Below, one piece after another: positions 35,333 through 44,062 of a stretch of DNA of 64,000 nucleotides; within the stretch, counting starts at the first letter, position 1, and each line of letters starts with the position of its first letter. The stretch is from Luethyella okanaganae (lineage in GTDB: Bacteria > Actinomycetota > Actinomycetes > Actinomycetales > Microbacteriaceae). The notes below the pieces were generated by a model. It was not told the origin of the DNA and did not search any database. It worked only from the letters and a program-made list of their open reading frames with translations. Position numbers and translations under genes: made by a program. The stretch covers positions 682,001-746,000 of the forward strand of contig NZ_JBHSTP010000002.1 of the NCBI RefSeq assembly GCF_042660285.1, written 5' to 3'.

Positions 35333-36691
35333 CTAAGGCTCGAGACGAGTCGGCCCGCGGAAGAGATAGGTCACCTCTCGAATCGATGCCTGGTGCAGCA
35401 TGAGCATGAGCACGCGAGCGAGGCCCATGCCGAAACCGCCGTGCGGGGGAACGCCGTAGCGGAAGAAGTCGAGGTAGAAGCCGAGCTCCTCAGGATCGAG
35501 CCCCTTCTCCTTGGCCTGCTCGACGAGCACCTCGACCCGGTGCTCGCGCTGGGCTCCGGTAGAGATCTCGGTGCCGTTGAAGAGCAGGTCGTAACTGTTG
35601 GTCAGACTCGGGTCGTTCGCGTGGCGCATGTGGTAGAACGGCCGGATGCTCGACGCGTAGTCCGTGAGAAACACGAACTCGTGCTCAAAGGTCTCGGCGA
35701 CGTAGGCGGCGATCCTGCGCTCGCCTTCCGGGTCCAGGTCGGCGTCGGCACGCGGCACCTCGTAGCCACGCTCCGCGACGATCCGCTTGGCCTCGGCCAG
35801 CGGGATGCGCGGGAACGGCGTCGACGGCACGGTGACCTCGACGTCGAAGAGCTCGACGATCTCGGCGCCGTGCTTCTCCTTGACGGCGGTAAAACCCGCG
35901 ACGATCAGCTCCTCGTGCAGCCGCATGACGTCCTCGTGGTCGTCGATCCAACTGAGTTCGGAGTCGATGCTCGTGAACTCGGTGGCGTGACGGCTCGTGA
36001 AAGAGGGGTCGGCCCGGAACGCCGGACCGATCTCGAAGACCTTGCCGAAGCCGGCCGGCTGCGCCATCTGCTTATAGAACTGCGGGCTCTGCGCGAGGTA
36101 GGCCTTGCCCTCGAAGTACTCGACCTCGAAGAGCTCCGCGCGCGACTCGCTCGCGCTCGCCATGAGCTTGGGTGTCTGGATCTCGATGAAGTCGTTGTCG
36201 ACCCAGTACGTGCGCAGGGCATGCAGGAACGTCGTCTGAATCCTGAAGATGAGGTTCTGCTTGGGGTGGCGCAGATCGAGAAAACGCCAGTCCATGCGCT
36301 TGTCGAGTCCGGAGTCGGCGGCGATCGGCGTCTCGGGCAGGGCCTCGGTGACGAGGTCAAGGGTCTCGAGCTTGATCTCGAGGCCACCGAGCTTGACCCG
36401 CTCGTCCTTCTTGAGCTGACCGGTCACGGTGATGAACGAACCGTGCGCGAGGGTCGAGATCGCCTCGGTGATGGCGAACCTGTCGGCGGATGCCGCATCA
36501 TCCGCTCCCGTCTGCAGATCGACGGACGGCTCGCGCACCGCCGGGTTCACGAGCTGGGCGGCACCGGACTCGTCGCGCAGCACGATGAACTGCACTTTCT
36601 TCTGGTCGCGCACGGTATCGACCCAGCCCGACACCGAGACGGGGCCGTCGGCCAGGGCGGAGAGATCCTTGATCAAGACACGTGCGTTCAC
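35333..36691 (-). CDS. aspS: Aspartyl-tRNA synthetase, archaeal/non-discriminating type
   Basis: Class II synthetase of 452 aa. An N-terminal OB-fold anticodon-binding domain (VSVSGWVDTVRDQKKVQFIVL) is followed by the catalytic domain with motif 2 (FRADPSFTSRHATEF) and motif 3 (GFGMGLARVLML). The compact length without the bacterial GAD insertion marks the archaeal-type enzyme, which usually charges both tRNA-Asp and tRNA-Asn, with amidation by GatCAB. The GTG at 36691 was chosen because similarity begins there. Confidence 0.93.
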   Translation of the reverse strand: MNARVLIKDLSALADGPVSVSGWVDTVRDQKKVQFIVLRDESGAAQLVNPAVREPSVDLQTGADDAASADRFAITEAISTLAHGSFITVTGQLKKDERVKLGGLEIKLETLDLVTEALPETPIAADSGLDKRMDWRFLDLRHPKQNLIFRIQTTFLHALRTYWVDNDFIEIQTPKLMASASESRAELFEVEYFEGKAYLAQSPQFYKQMAQPAGFGKVFEIGPAFRADPSFTSRHATEFTSIDSELSWIDDHEDVMRLHEELIVAGFTAVKEKHGAEIVELFDVEVTVPSTPFPRIPLAEAKRIVAERGYEVPRADADLDPEGERRIAAYVAETFEHEFVFLTDYASSIRPFYHMRHANDPSLTNSYDLLFNGTEISTGAQREHRVEVLVEQAKEKGLDPEELGFYLDFFRYGVPPHGGFGMGLARVLMLMLHQASIREVTYLFRGPTRLEP

Positions 36692-36769
36692 AACCGCCAA
36701 TCCTACCTTTCGCGCCGGCGGCCATCCTCTCGGCAAGCTCACGGTTCTACGCTCCGTAGACTGGGTGCC

Positions 36770-37417
36770 GTGGTAGTAGCCAGACAGCTGCACCTCGTCC
36801 GGCACGGCGAGGTGCACAATCCCGAGCGAGTGCTCTACGGACGCCTCCCCGGCTACGGGCTCTCTGAGCTCGGCCGGACGATGGCCGCCGCCGCCGCGGA
36901 CGACCTTGCCGCCCGTGGGTCCTACTACGTCGCCCTCTACGTCTCCCCGCTGCAGCGCGCCCGGGAATCGGCCGAGCCCGTGGCCGTGGCCCTCGGCCTC
37001 GCCGCCCAGGTGGAGTCTCGAATCGTCGAACCGTCCAACCACTTCGAGGGCAAGCGGATGCGTGGCAAGGGCTCCGCACTCACGGACCCACGCAACTGGC
37101 CCTTCCTGCTCAACCCGCTCCGACCGAGCTGGGGTGAGTCGTATCGCTCGATCGCCGACCGGATGATCGCCGCCATGAACGCCGCCTGGGATGCCGAGGA
37201 CGACGGCGACATCGTGATGGTGAGTCATCAGCTGCCGATCTGGATGGTGCACCGCGCGCTCGCCGGGCAGCGACTCTGGCACGATCCGCGCACCCGGCGC
37301 TGCGGCCTCTCGAGCGTGACGAGCTTCAGTCGTTTCGGCGGCACCTTCGTCGAGACCGGCTATGCCGAGCCCGCGGCCACGCTCGCCTCGTCGGCGACAG
37401 ATGTGGGTGCGGTCTGA
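36770..37417 (+). CDS. Histidine phosphatase family protein
   Basis: Phosphoglycerate-mutase-like phosphatase of 215 aa with the RHG motif LHLVRHGEV (catalytic His about 11) and a second His in VMVSHQLPI (about 150). It starts at a GTG 7 nt after a -10-like TAGACT (36757-36762), suggesting a leaderless mRNA. It is the first gene of the cytochrome c maturation operon: its TGA overlaps the next ATG by one base. Substrate unknown. Confidence 0.87.
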   Translation: MVVARQLHLVRHGEVHNPERVLYGRLPGYGLSELGRTMAAAAADDLAARGSYYVALYVSPLQRARESAEPVAVALGLAAQVESRIVEPSNHFEGKRMRGKGSALTDPRNWPFLLNPLRPSWGESYRSIADRMIAAMNAAWDAEDDGDIVMVSHQLPIWMVHRALAGQRLWHDPRTRRCGLSSVTSFSRFGGTFVETGYAEPAATLASSATDVGAV

Positions 37418-38010
37418 TGCGCAGACGTCTCGCACCCGTCGCCGTCGCCGTGGCATTCGCGCTGCTGCTTGCCGGCTGCTCGAACGACCCGCTCGCCGAG
37501 CAGTACCGCGAGGGCAGCAACAAGAACTACATCGCGGGCGACGGCGCCGTTACGGAGATTGACGTGTCGAACCGGGACGAGCCGATCGAGTTCAGCGGCA
37601 CGACCGAGAGCGGCACGACCGTGACCTCCGCCGATTACGCCGGTGAGGTGCTCGTGGTCAACTTCTGGTTTGCGAGCTGCGCGCCGTGTCGCGCAGAGGC
37701 CCGCGACCTCCAAGCGCTCAACGAGCGGTTCGACGGCAAGGGTGCGAGCTTCCTCGGCGTGAACGTGCGCGACCAGACCGACACCGCCGCAGCCTTCGAG
37801 AAGACCTTCGGCGTCACCTATCCCTCTGTCATCGACGCGAACGACGCGGCGGTGCAGCTCGCGTTCACCGGCAAGGTGCCGGCGAACGCCGTTCCGACGA
37901 CACTCGTGCTCGACGCGCAGGGCCGTGTCGCCGCACGCATCCTTGGCCAGCTCCAGGAGCGGTCCATCCTCGAGACGCTCATTCGCGACACCATCGCGGA
38001 GGGCGAGTAG
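37417..38010 (+). CDS. TlpA/ResA-like thiol-disulfide lipoprotein
   Basis: Membrane-anchored thioredoxin-like protein of 197 aa. It has a signal segment and lipobox LLLAGC (Cys about 21), then a thioredoxin domain with WFASCAPCRAEA (active CAPC, about 86-93) and the cis-Pro segment NAVPTTLVLD. It reduces apocytochrome c cysteines outside the membrane for haem attachment (System II), using electrons from CcdA encoded next. Confidence 0.9.
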   Translation: MRRRLAPVAVAVAFALLLAGCSNDPLAEQYREGSNKNYIAGDGAVTEIDVSNRDEPIEFSGTTESGTTVTSADYAGEVLVVNFWFASCAPCRAEARDLQALNERFDGKGASFLGVNVRDQTDTAAAFEKTFGVTYPSVIDANDAAVQLAFTGKVPANAVPTTLVLDAQGRVAARILGQLQERSILETLIRDTIAEGE

Positions 38011-38012
38011 CC

Positions 38013-38768
38013 GTGGGCGGCGTCAGTGAGATCGTTCTCGGCGGTCAACTTCTCGCCGCCGTTCCCATCGCGGTCGTCGCCGGCGTCGTGTCGTTCCTCT
38101 CGCCGTGCGTGCTGCCGCTCGTTCCCGGTTATCTCGGCTATGTCGGTGGTCTCGCCGAGGTATCGGCCGACGAGGAGGCCGCACGTCGATCGCGCCATCG
38201 GCTACTGCTCGGGGTCGCACTGTTCGTGCTCGGTTTCACGGTCGTTTTCGTTGCCTACGGAGCTGCTTTCGGCGTGCTCGGGCTCTGGCTCAAGGTCTAT
38301 GAAGACCTGATCATCCGGGTTCTCGGGGTCATCGTCATCGTCATGGGTCTCGTCTTCGTCGGCCGGTTCACGCTCCTGCAGCGCACGATCAAGCCGTCAT
38401 GGCGGCCGGTCACCGGCATCGCAGGAGCTCCGCTGCTCGGCATCGTGTTCGGGCTCGGCTGGACGCCGTGCATCGGCCCGACCCTCGGCGTCGTGCTCAC
38501 CCTCAGCACCGACGCCGGCTCGGCGGGTCGAGGAGCGCTGCTGGGCTTCGCCTACTGCATCGGGCTCGGCGTCCCCTTTCTGCTCGTAGCCCTCGGCCTC
38601 GACTGGGTGACCCGCTCCGTCACATTCCTCAAACGGCATATCCGTACGATCAACCTCATCGGCGGGACACTGCTCGTCATCATCGGGCTGCTCATGGTCT
38701 CGGGGCAATGGACGGTCTGGATCTACGAACTGCAGGCGGTGATCTCCGGTTTTGTCCCGGCCATCTGA
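38013..38768 (+). CDS. ccdA: Cytochrome c biogenesis protein CcdA
   Basis: Six-segment membrane protein of 251 aa that passes electrons from cytosolic thioredoxin to the external thiol protein. It has the conserved FLSPCVLPLVPGYLGYV (Cys about 30) and GLGWTPCIGPTLGVV (Cys about 152), the redox pair. The GTG lies 2 bp after the stop of the lipoprotein gene. Its 3' end overlaps the next gene by 17 bp. Confidence 0.93.
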   Translation: MGGVSEIVLGGQLLAAVPIAVVAGVVSFLSPCVLPLVPGYLGYVGGLAEVSADEEAARRSRHRLLLGVALFVLGFTVVFVAYGAAFGVLGLWLKVYEDLIIRVLGVIVIVMGLVFVGRFTLLQRTIKPSWRPVTGIAGAPLLGIVFGLGWTPCIGPTLGVVLTLSTDAGSAGRGALLGFAYCIGLGVPFLLVALGLDWVTRSVTFLKRHIRTINLIGGTLLVIIGLLMVSGQWTVWIYELQAVISGFVPAI

Positions 38769-40437
38769 CCACATCGACTCGCGGCAACCGGCGGACGGCG
38801 GCATCAACCAGCCCAGGCTCGGCTTCGTCGGCTGGCTGCGCTGGCTCTGGCGTCAGCTCACGAGCATGCGCACAGCCCTCTTCCTGCTTCTGCTGCTGGC
38901 GATCGCCGCCGTGCCGGGCAGCCTCGTGCCGCAAAGATCGAGCGACCCCAACGGCGTGACTCAGTACTTCGTCGACAACCCCGATCTCGCACCGGTCCTC
39001 GACACCTTCCAGGCGTTCGAGGTCTATACCTCCGTCTGGTTCTCGAGCATCTACCTCCTGCTCTTCGTATCGCTCATCGGGTGTGTCGTCCCGCGCACCC
39101 GGTATCACTTCCAGGCGTTGCGGGCGAAGCCGCCGAAGACCCCGGCGCGGCTCGCACGTCTGGCCGGCTTTATCGAGCGCGAGGTTCCGGCCGGCGTCGC
39201 GGATGCCGCATCCGTCGTCGAGGCGGCGCGCGCTCAACTGCGTTCCGGCGGCTATCGGGTGGCGGTCTTCACCGACGCGAAAGAGCTCTCGGTATCGGCT
39301 GAGCGGGGTTACCTGCGCGAGACGGGCAATCTCGTCTTCCATTCCGCGCTCATTGGAATTCTCGTGGCCGTCGGCTTCGGCGGAGGCTTCGGCTTCACCG
39401 GTCAGCGTGTCGTCGTCGAGGGTCAGTCGTTCGTCAACTCGCTGCTCGCCTACGAGTCCTACAACCCTGGCCGTTTCTTCAGCCCTGGCAGCCTCGAACC
39501 GTACAAGCTCACCCTCGACAGCTTCGACGTCACCTACGAGACCGAGAACCGTGACGCCTTCGGCCAGCCCACCGACTTCGCCGCGAACGTCACCGTCGAG
39601 CACAAGGGCGAGAAGCCCGAGCCGGGCAGGGTCAAGGTCAACGAGCCCTTGCGCACGGGCGGCACCGACATCTACCTCCTGGGCAACGGCTATGCGCCGA
39701 CGATCACTGTGAGAGACCCCGAGGGCACCGTCGTCTTCACCGACTCGATCCCCTTTCTGCCGCAGGATGCCCAGCTCACCTCGTTGGGAGTCGTCAAGGT
39801 TCCCGACGGACTCGCAGAGCAGATCGGCATGATCGGCTTCTTCTACCCGACGCAGGCCGCTCAGCAGCAGCCGTACTTCTCGAGCTTTCCCGACCTCGAA
39901 TATCCGGTGTTGACACTCGATGTGTTCGCGGGGGATCTCGGCATCGACGGTGGCATCCCCACCTCGGTCTACACGCTCAACACCGATTCGATGACCCAGC
40001 TCACGCGCGGCGACACGGGCGTGAAGTCGATCGAACTCATGCCGGGCCGTTCCCAGGAACTGCCGAACGGACTTGGCACGGTCACCTTCGAGAATGCCGC
40101 CCCCAACGCCCCGGCAGATCCCGCCGAGACGACGGATTACTCGCACAGCGTCTTGCGCTTCGCCTCGCTCGACATCCATAACGACCCAACGCAGGGCTGG
40201 GTGCTGCTCTTCGCCGTGCTTGTTCTGCTCGGCCTGCTCACCTCGCTCTTCATCCCGCGCCGTCGTATATGGGTCAAGGTCGTCGAGCGGGAGGACGGCT
40301 CGCTCCGCATCGAGTACGCCGGGCTCGCGCGCGGCGAGGACCCGACCCTCGAGGAGGCGGTCGCCGCCGTCGCCGAGAGGCATTCCGCCGCATTCACCGC
40401 TCCACTCGCCCCCGCGGGCCAATCAGATCTAGGCTGA
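38752..40437 (+). CDS. resB: Cytochrome c biogenesis protein ResB (Ccs1)
   Basis: Component of the System II cytochrome c synthase, 561 aa. Membrane segments are at about 38-58, 92-110, 200-220 and near the C-terminus, with a large external domain between the last two, as in ResB/Ccs1. The TTG start within ccdA (17-bp overlap) is the only upstream start giving a full N-terminus. It pairs with CcsB to bring haem to apocytochromes. Confidence 0.92.
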   Translation: MSRPSDHIDSRQPADGGINQPRLGFVGWLRWLWRQLTSMRTALFLLLLLAIAAVPGSLVPQRSSDPNGVTQYFVDNPDLAPVLDTFQAFEVYTSVWFSSIYLLLFVSLIGCVVPRTRYHFQALRAKPPKTPARLARLAGFIEREVPAGVADAASVVEAARAQLRSGGYRVAVFTDAKELSVSAERGYLRETGNLVFHSALIGILVAVGFGGGFGFTGQRVVVEGQSFVNSLLAYESYNPGRFFSPGSLEPYKLTLDSFDVTYETENRDAFGQPTDFAANVTVEHKGEKPEPGRVKVNEPLRTGGTDIYLLGNGYAPTITVRDPEGTVVFTDSIPFLPQDAQLTSLGVVKVPDGLAEQIGMIGFFYPTQAAQQQPYFSSFPDLEYPVLTLDVFAGDLGIDGGIPTSVYTLNTDSMTQLTRGDTGVKSIELMPGRSQELPNGLGTVTFENAAPNAPADPAETTDYSHSVLRFASLDIHNDPTQGWVLLFAVLVLLGLLTSLFIPRRRIWVKVVEREDGSLRIEYAGLARGEDPTLEEAVAAVAERHSAAFTAPLAPAGQSDLG

Positions 40438-40441
40438 CACC

Positions 40442-41485
40442 GTGCTGCTCCTCGACGATATCTCCGTTCTCTGCCTCTATTCGGCCATGGCGGTGTACGC
40501 CCTGGCCTTCATCGCCTACGCGATCGACCTGGCCAGGCGGTCGGGCGCGGTCTCGGCAGGGATCTCCTCGTTGGTCGAGTCCGCCCGGCCGGTTGAGCCC
40601 TCGGCGTTGATTGAGCCTGTCGAAACCATCGCAGCCTCCACGAGACATGCCGGGAGCCGCACCGGCAGCCGCGCAGGCACCTCCACCCTCGAGAAGGCAC
40701 CGCCCATCGCCTCCTTCGGCTACGGACGTTCGCCCTCCCTCCGCGTCGGCATCGCTCTCACGATCATCGCGTGGCTGCTGCAACTCGCGGCCGTGTTCAC
40801 TCGCGGCCTCGCCGCCGGGCGGGTGCCGTGGGCGAACATGTACGAGTTCGCCATGACGGGGACCCTCATCATCGTGACCGTGTATCTGCTCGTCAACCTC
40901 AAAGTCGACCTGCGCTTCCTCGGCACCTTCGTCACGGGGCTCGTGCTCGTGCTGCTCGGTCTCGCCGCCGTGAACTTCTACGTCAGCGTCGTGCCGCTGC
41001 CGTCGGCGTTGCGGTCGATCTGGCTCGTCATCCACGTCTTCGTCGCCTCGTCGAGTGTCGGGTTCTTCGCCATCGGGTTCGGACTCTCGGTCGTGCAACT
41101 CCTGCAATCGCGACGCGATGCTCTCGTCGCAGAGGCGAAGGCGGTGAGGCTGAGGCTGCTCGCGACCCTGCCCTCGGCGGAAAGGCTCGAAAACCTGGCC
41201 TACCGCATCAACATCGTGGGCTTCATCTTGTGGACCTTCACGCTCATGGCCGGCGCGATCTGGGCGGAGAGGGCCTGGGGGCGCTACTGGGGCTGGGATA
41301 CGAAAGAGGTCTGGACGTTCATCATCTGGACCATCTACGCCGGGTACATCCACGCACGGGCGACCCGCGGATGGCGTGGCTCGCGTTCGGCGTGGCTCGC
41401 GATCGTCGGCTTCTCGGCGGTGCTCTTCAACTTCACCATCGTCAACCTGTTCTTCAAGGGCCTGCACGCCTACTCGGGGCTCTAG
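40442..41485 (+). CDS. ccsB: Cytochrome c biogenesis protein CcsB (CcsA family)
   Basis: Haem-handling membrane subunit of System II, 347 aa, with the tryptophan-rich haem motif WGRYWGWDTKEVW (about 279-291) and conserved His residues in VIHVFVASSSVGFF. Residues about 40-85 form a poorly conserved loop (SARPVEPSALIEPVETIAAS) whose DNA contains a REP-like repeat at 40611-40627, probably an insertion tolerated in a loop. A GTG start 4 bp after resB. Confidence 0.92.
   Translation: MLLLDDISVLCLYSAMAVYALAFIAYAIDLARRSGAVSAGISSLVESARPVEPSALIEPVETIAASTRHAGSRTGSRAGTSTLEKAPPIASFGYGRSPSLRVGIALTIIAWLLQLAAVFTRGLAAGRVPWANMYEFAMTGTLIIVTVYLLVNLKVDLRFLGTFVTGLVLVLLGLAAVNFYVSVVPLPSALRSIWLVIHVFVASSSVGFFAIGFGLSVVQLLQSRRDALVAEAKAVRLRLLATLPSAERLENLAYRINIVGFILWTFTLMAGAIWAERAWGRYWGWDTKEVWTFIIWTIYAGYIHARATRGWRGSRSAWLAIVGFSAVLFNFTIVNLFFKGLHAYSGL
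40591..40627. repeat. REP-like dispersed repeat inside ccsB
   Basis: TTGAGCCTGTCGAAACC (40611-40627) and GGTTGAGCC (40591) lie in the ccsB coding region and are read in frame. Related copies occur at 44231, 52450, 52483 and 52522. Confidence 0.7.
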
Positions 41486-41598
41486 CTCAACTCGGCACCG
41501 ACTGCGTGGCGCTCCCTCAGCCAGCGTGTCTCCGCTCGCTCCCTCGGGTCTGCGAGTTCTCGACCGCCCTCGAGCCATCGGGTTCCGGTTCGTTCCTT

Positions 41599-41635
41599 GA
41601 GCCGCCGGTATCGAGATACCCGGTACGGGCGGCTC
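41599..41635. terminator. Two-way hairpin between ccsB and menC
   Basis: GAGCCGCC/GGCGGCTC arms (41599-41606 with 41628-41635) enclose a smaller GTATC/GATAC stem. The right arm includes part of the menC stop codon. It probably ends both convergent transcripts. Confidence 0.5.
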
Positions 41636-42662
41636 AGAGCCGTCCGGCGAGGATCGCGTGACAGCGTTCGAGCCGCGCGAGCCACCAATCGGCCCGCCCC
41701 GGAGCCGCCGCATGGCGTTCGAGCAGCGCCCCGCTCGGCGTCACCCGTCGCACCGGGATCCCGCCATCGACGGGCAGCAGCGGATCGGTCGTGACGTCTG
41801 CCGCGAGGAGCGATGCTGTGCCGAGTCCGCAGTCGTATTCGAGTTCTGGAATGCATGCGGCGAGATGGGCTCCCATGGCGAGTCCGATCGAGGTCTCAAG
41901 CGCGCTCGACACGACGACGGGCAGTCCGACGCGTCGGACGATCGAGAGCGCGTTGCGGATGCCGCCGAGCGGCTGTGCTTTGATCACGAGCAGATCGGCG
42001 GCTCCGGCGTCCACCACTGCCAGCGGGTCCTCCGCACGACGCACGCTCTCGTCGGCCGCGATAGGAATGCCCATGTACTTCGTGCGGAACCGGATCTCGG
42101 CGAGTTCCTCGATCGTCGCGCACGGCTGCTCGATGTACTCGAGATCGAACCCGGCCAGGGCGTGAACCGCGTGCTCAGCCTCGTCGATATTCCAGCCGCC
42201 GTTGGCGTCGACCCGGATGCGTCCCTCGGGACCGAGTGCCTCACGGGTCGCGCGCACCCGCGCCACGTCGTCGGCGAGTGTCTGATCGCCTCCGGCGACC
42301 TTGACCTTCGCCGTGCGGCAACCCGGGAAGCGCGCCAGCACGCTCGCGACTCGTCCAGGGGCGACGGCAGGCACGGTGGCGTTCACGCCTATGACGTCGC
42401 GCACCGTCATCGGGGTCTCGTTCCAGCCGAAGTCGATCGCCGCAGCCAGCCAGGCAGCGCTCTCGTGGTCGTCGTACTCGGCGAAGGGCGAGAACTCGGT
42501 CCAGCCGAACGGCCCCTCGATCACGATCGCCTCACGAACGTCGATGCCCCGGAAGTGCGTGACGAGCGGCAACGACACGACGCGGGCCGCGGTGAGGAGT
42601 TCGCCCAGCGGAGGGACCCCTGTCGGCGAAGGTGAGGATGTGGGCGGCTGCGGCAGCGTCAT
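41634..42662 (-). CDS. menC: o-Succinylbenzoate synthase
   Basis: Enolase-superfamily dehydratase of menaquinone synthesis (SHCHC to OSB), 342 aa. The catalytic Lys pair is in TAKVKVAGG, metal ligands are in RVDANGGW, YIEQP and AADES, and the second Lys is in LVIKAQPLGG. The start at 42662 gives a Pro/Ser-rich N-terminus of about 20 residues before the conserved start. It stands opposite to menB-menE. Confidence 0.92.
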   Translation of the reverse strand: MTLPQPPTSSPSPTGVPPLGELLTAARVVSLPLVTHFRGIDVREAIVIEGPFGWTEFSPFAEYDDHESAAWLAAAIDFGWNETPMTVRDVIGVNATVPAVAPGRVASVLARFPGCRTAKVKVAGGDQTLADDVARVRATREALGPEGRIRVDANGGWNIDEAEHAVHALAGFDLEYIEQPCATIEELAEIRFRTKYMGIPIAADESVRRAEDPLAVVDAGAADLLVIKAQPLGGIRNALSIVRRVGLPVVVSSALETSIGLAMGAHLAACIPELEYDCGLGTASLLAADVTTDPLLPVDGGIPVRRVTPSGALLERHAAAPGRADWWLARLERCHAILAGRL

Positions 42663-43121
42663 CCTCTCAGTCTTGCACCGTCGGTCTCGCACCGCCCGTG
42701 CGTTCACGACCCGGGCGGTTTCCCGTCTGGAGGCCGCGAACCGGCCGGGTGGCGCTCGGTCGTCGACAACCGCCTGAGTCGTGAACGGGCTGGCGCGGTT
42801 AGGCTTGCGGCAGCAGGGGGGTAACAGGTGTGCAGTGAGCAGAGGGAGTCGGCGGGGAGAGTAGTGAGGACGGCGGGGTTTGCGGGCTCGGTGGCTTGTT
42901 CGAGAACGACGTCGCGGTCGAGTCCTGTCACCGTGCCGTCGACGTTCCGCCAAGTGCTCGTCGGCGTCGGCTGTGTTCTGGCCGTGCTCGCCGCTCTGGC
43001 TTCCATGGTCTGGCGTCATCGTTGTCGCGATGTGGGCATCCGCGGTCATCGCAGGCCTCATGGCCGGTTTCGCGGCCTCATCGCTCTGATCCTTCGCACG
43101 GGTGGTCGTAGGCTTGAAGCC
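42663..43121. other. Region between menC and menB
   Basis: Divergent promoter region of menC and menB. Apart from the possible broken membrane-protein frame at 42933, I see no gene. Confidence 0.4.
42933..43089 (+). pseudogene. Possible small two-segment membrane protein, frameshifted
   Basis: From the GTG at 42933 the frame reads PSTFRQVLVGVGCVLAVLAA, a membrane-like segment, then turns hydrophilic at about 43008. In the next frame the sequence continues as VIVVAMWASAVIAGLMAG and stops at 43087-43089. Together they would make a ~50-residue two-segment membrane protein with a one-base frameshift. It could also be chance; no family was recognised. Confidence 0.3.
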
Positions 43122-44060
43122 ATGACCGCTCAGGTATCCGAGATCTTCGACCCGGCGCAGTGGCAGGCGGCTCCGGGCTTCGGCACCCTCACCGACGTGA
43201 CGTACCACCACTCGACCGATGGCAGGATCGCCCGGATCGCCTTCAATCGGCCCGAGGTGCGCAACGCTTTCCGCCCGCACACCGTCGACGAGCTCTATGC
43301 GGCGCTCGAGGATGCCCGCACGAACCCGCGCATCGGCGTCGTGCTGCTCACCGGCAACGGCCCGAGCACCAGGGACGGCGGCTGGGCGTTCTGCTCGGGA
43401 GGCGACCAGCGCATCCGCGGGCGCGACGGCTACCTGTACGAGCCTTCGACGGTGGAGCCCGGCGACGACCAGGCGTTCGCGAGGAACGATCGGCGACCGA
43501 CCTCGGTCGGCCGCCTGCACATCCTCGAGGTGCAGCGGCTCATCCGGTTCATGCCCAAGGTCGTCATCGCCGTCGTTGCCGGGTGGGCAGCGGGTGGCGG
43601 GCACTCTCTGCACGTCGTCTGCGACCTGAGCATCGCGAGCGCCGAGCACGCCCGATTCAAGCAGACCGACGCGGATGTGGGATCGTTCGACGCGGGCTAT
43701 GGGAGCGCCTATTTCGCACGTCAGATCGGGCAGAAGTCGGCGCGTGAGGTGTTCTTCCTCGCTCGCGAGTACTCTGCGCAGCGCGCCTACGAGATGGGCG
43801 CGGTCAACGCCGTCGTGCCGCATGCCGAACTCGAGCCGACCGCGCTCGAGTGGGCCCGCGACATCCTGACCAAGTCGCCGACGGCCATCCGTATGCTCAA
43901 GTTCGCCTTCAACGCCGTCGACGACGGCCTGGTGGGCCAGCAGGTCTTCGCAGGCGAGGCCACGAGGCTGGCCTACGGGACCGACGAGGCCGTCGAGGGC
44001 AGGGACGCCTTCCTGGAGAAGCGCGAACCGGACTGGGCTCCTTTTCCCTGGCGGTACTAG
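43122..44060 (+). CDS. menB: 1,4-Dihydroxy-2-naphthoyl-CoA synthase
   Basis: Crotonase-fold enzyme that closes the second ring of the menaquinone head group, 312 aa. Signature segments: FNRPEVRNAFRPHTVDEL (about 43-60), AFCSGGDQRIRG (oxyanion loop, about 90), WAAGGGHSLHVVCDL and the catalytic-site TDADVGSFDAGYGSAY. It ends WAPFPWRY, standard for MenB. The ATG at 43122 was chosen since similarity begins shortly after. Followed 2 bp later by menE. Confidence 0.95.
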   Translation: MTAQVSEIFDPAQWQAAPGFGTLTDVTYHHSTDGRIARIAFNRPEVRNAFRPHTVDELYAALEDARTNPRIGVVLLTGNGPSTRDGGWAFCSGGDQRIRGRDGYLYEPSTVEPGDDQAFARNDRRPTSVGRLHILEVQRLIRFMPKVVIAVVAGWAAGGGHSLHVVCDLSIASAEHARFKQTDADVGSFDAGYGSAYFARQIGQKSAREVFFLAREYSAQRAYEMGAVNAVVPHAELEPTALEWARDILTKSPTAIRMLKFAFNAVDDGLVGQQVFAGEATRLAYGTDEAVEGRDAFLEKREPDWAPFPWRY

Positions 44061-44062
44061 GG

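Noticed and set aside
38692..40422. 576-codon minus-strand frame opposite resB
   Set aside because: Antisense to an operon with overlapping genes; no recognisable domain.
40591..40627. Frame-disrupting insertion in ccsB
   Set aside because: The repeat is in frame and the haem motif downstream is intact, so the gene is treated as functional.
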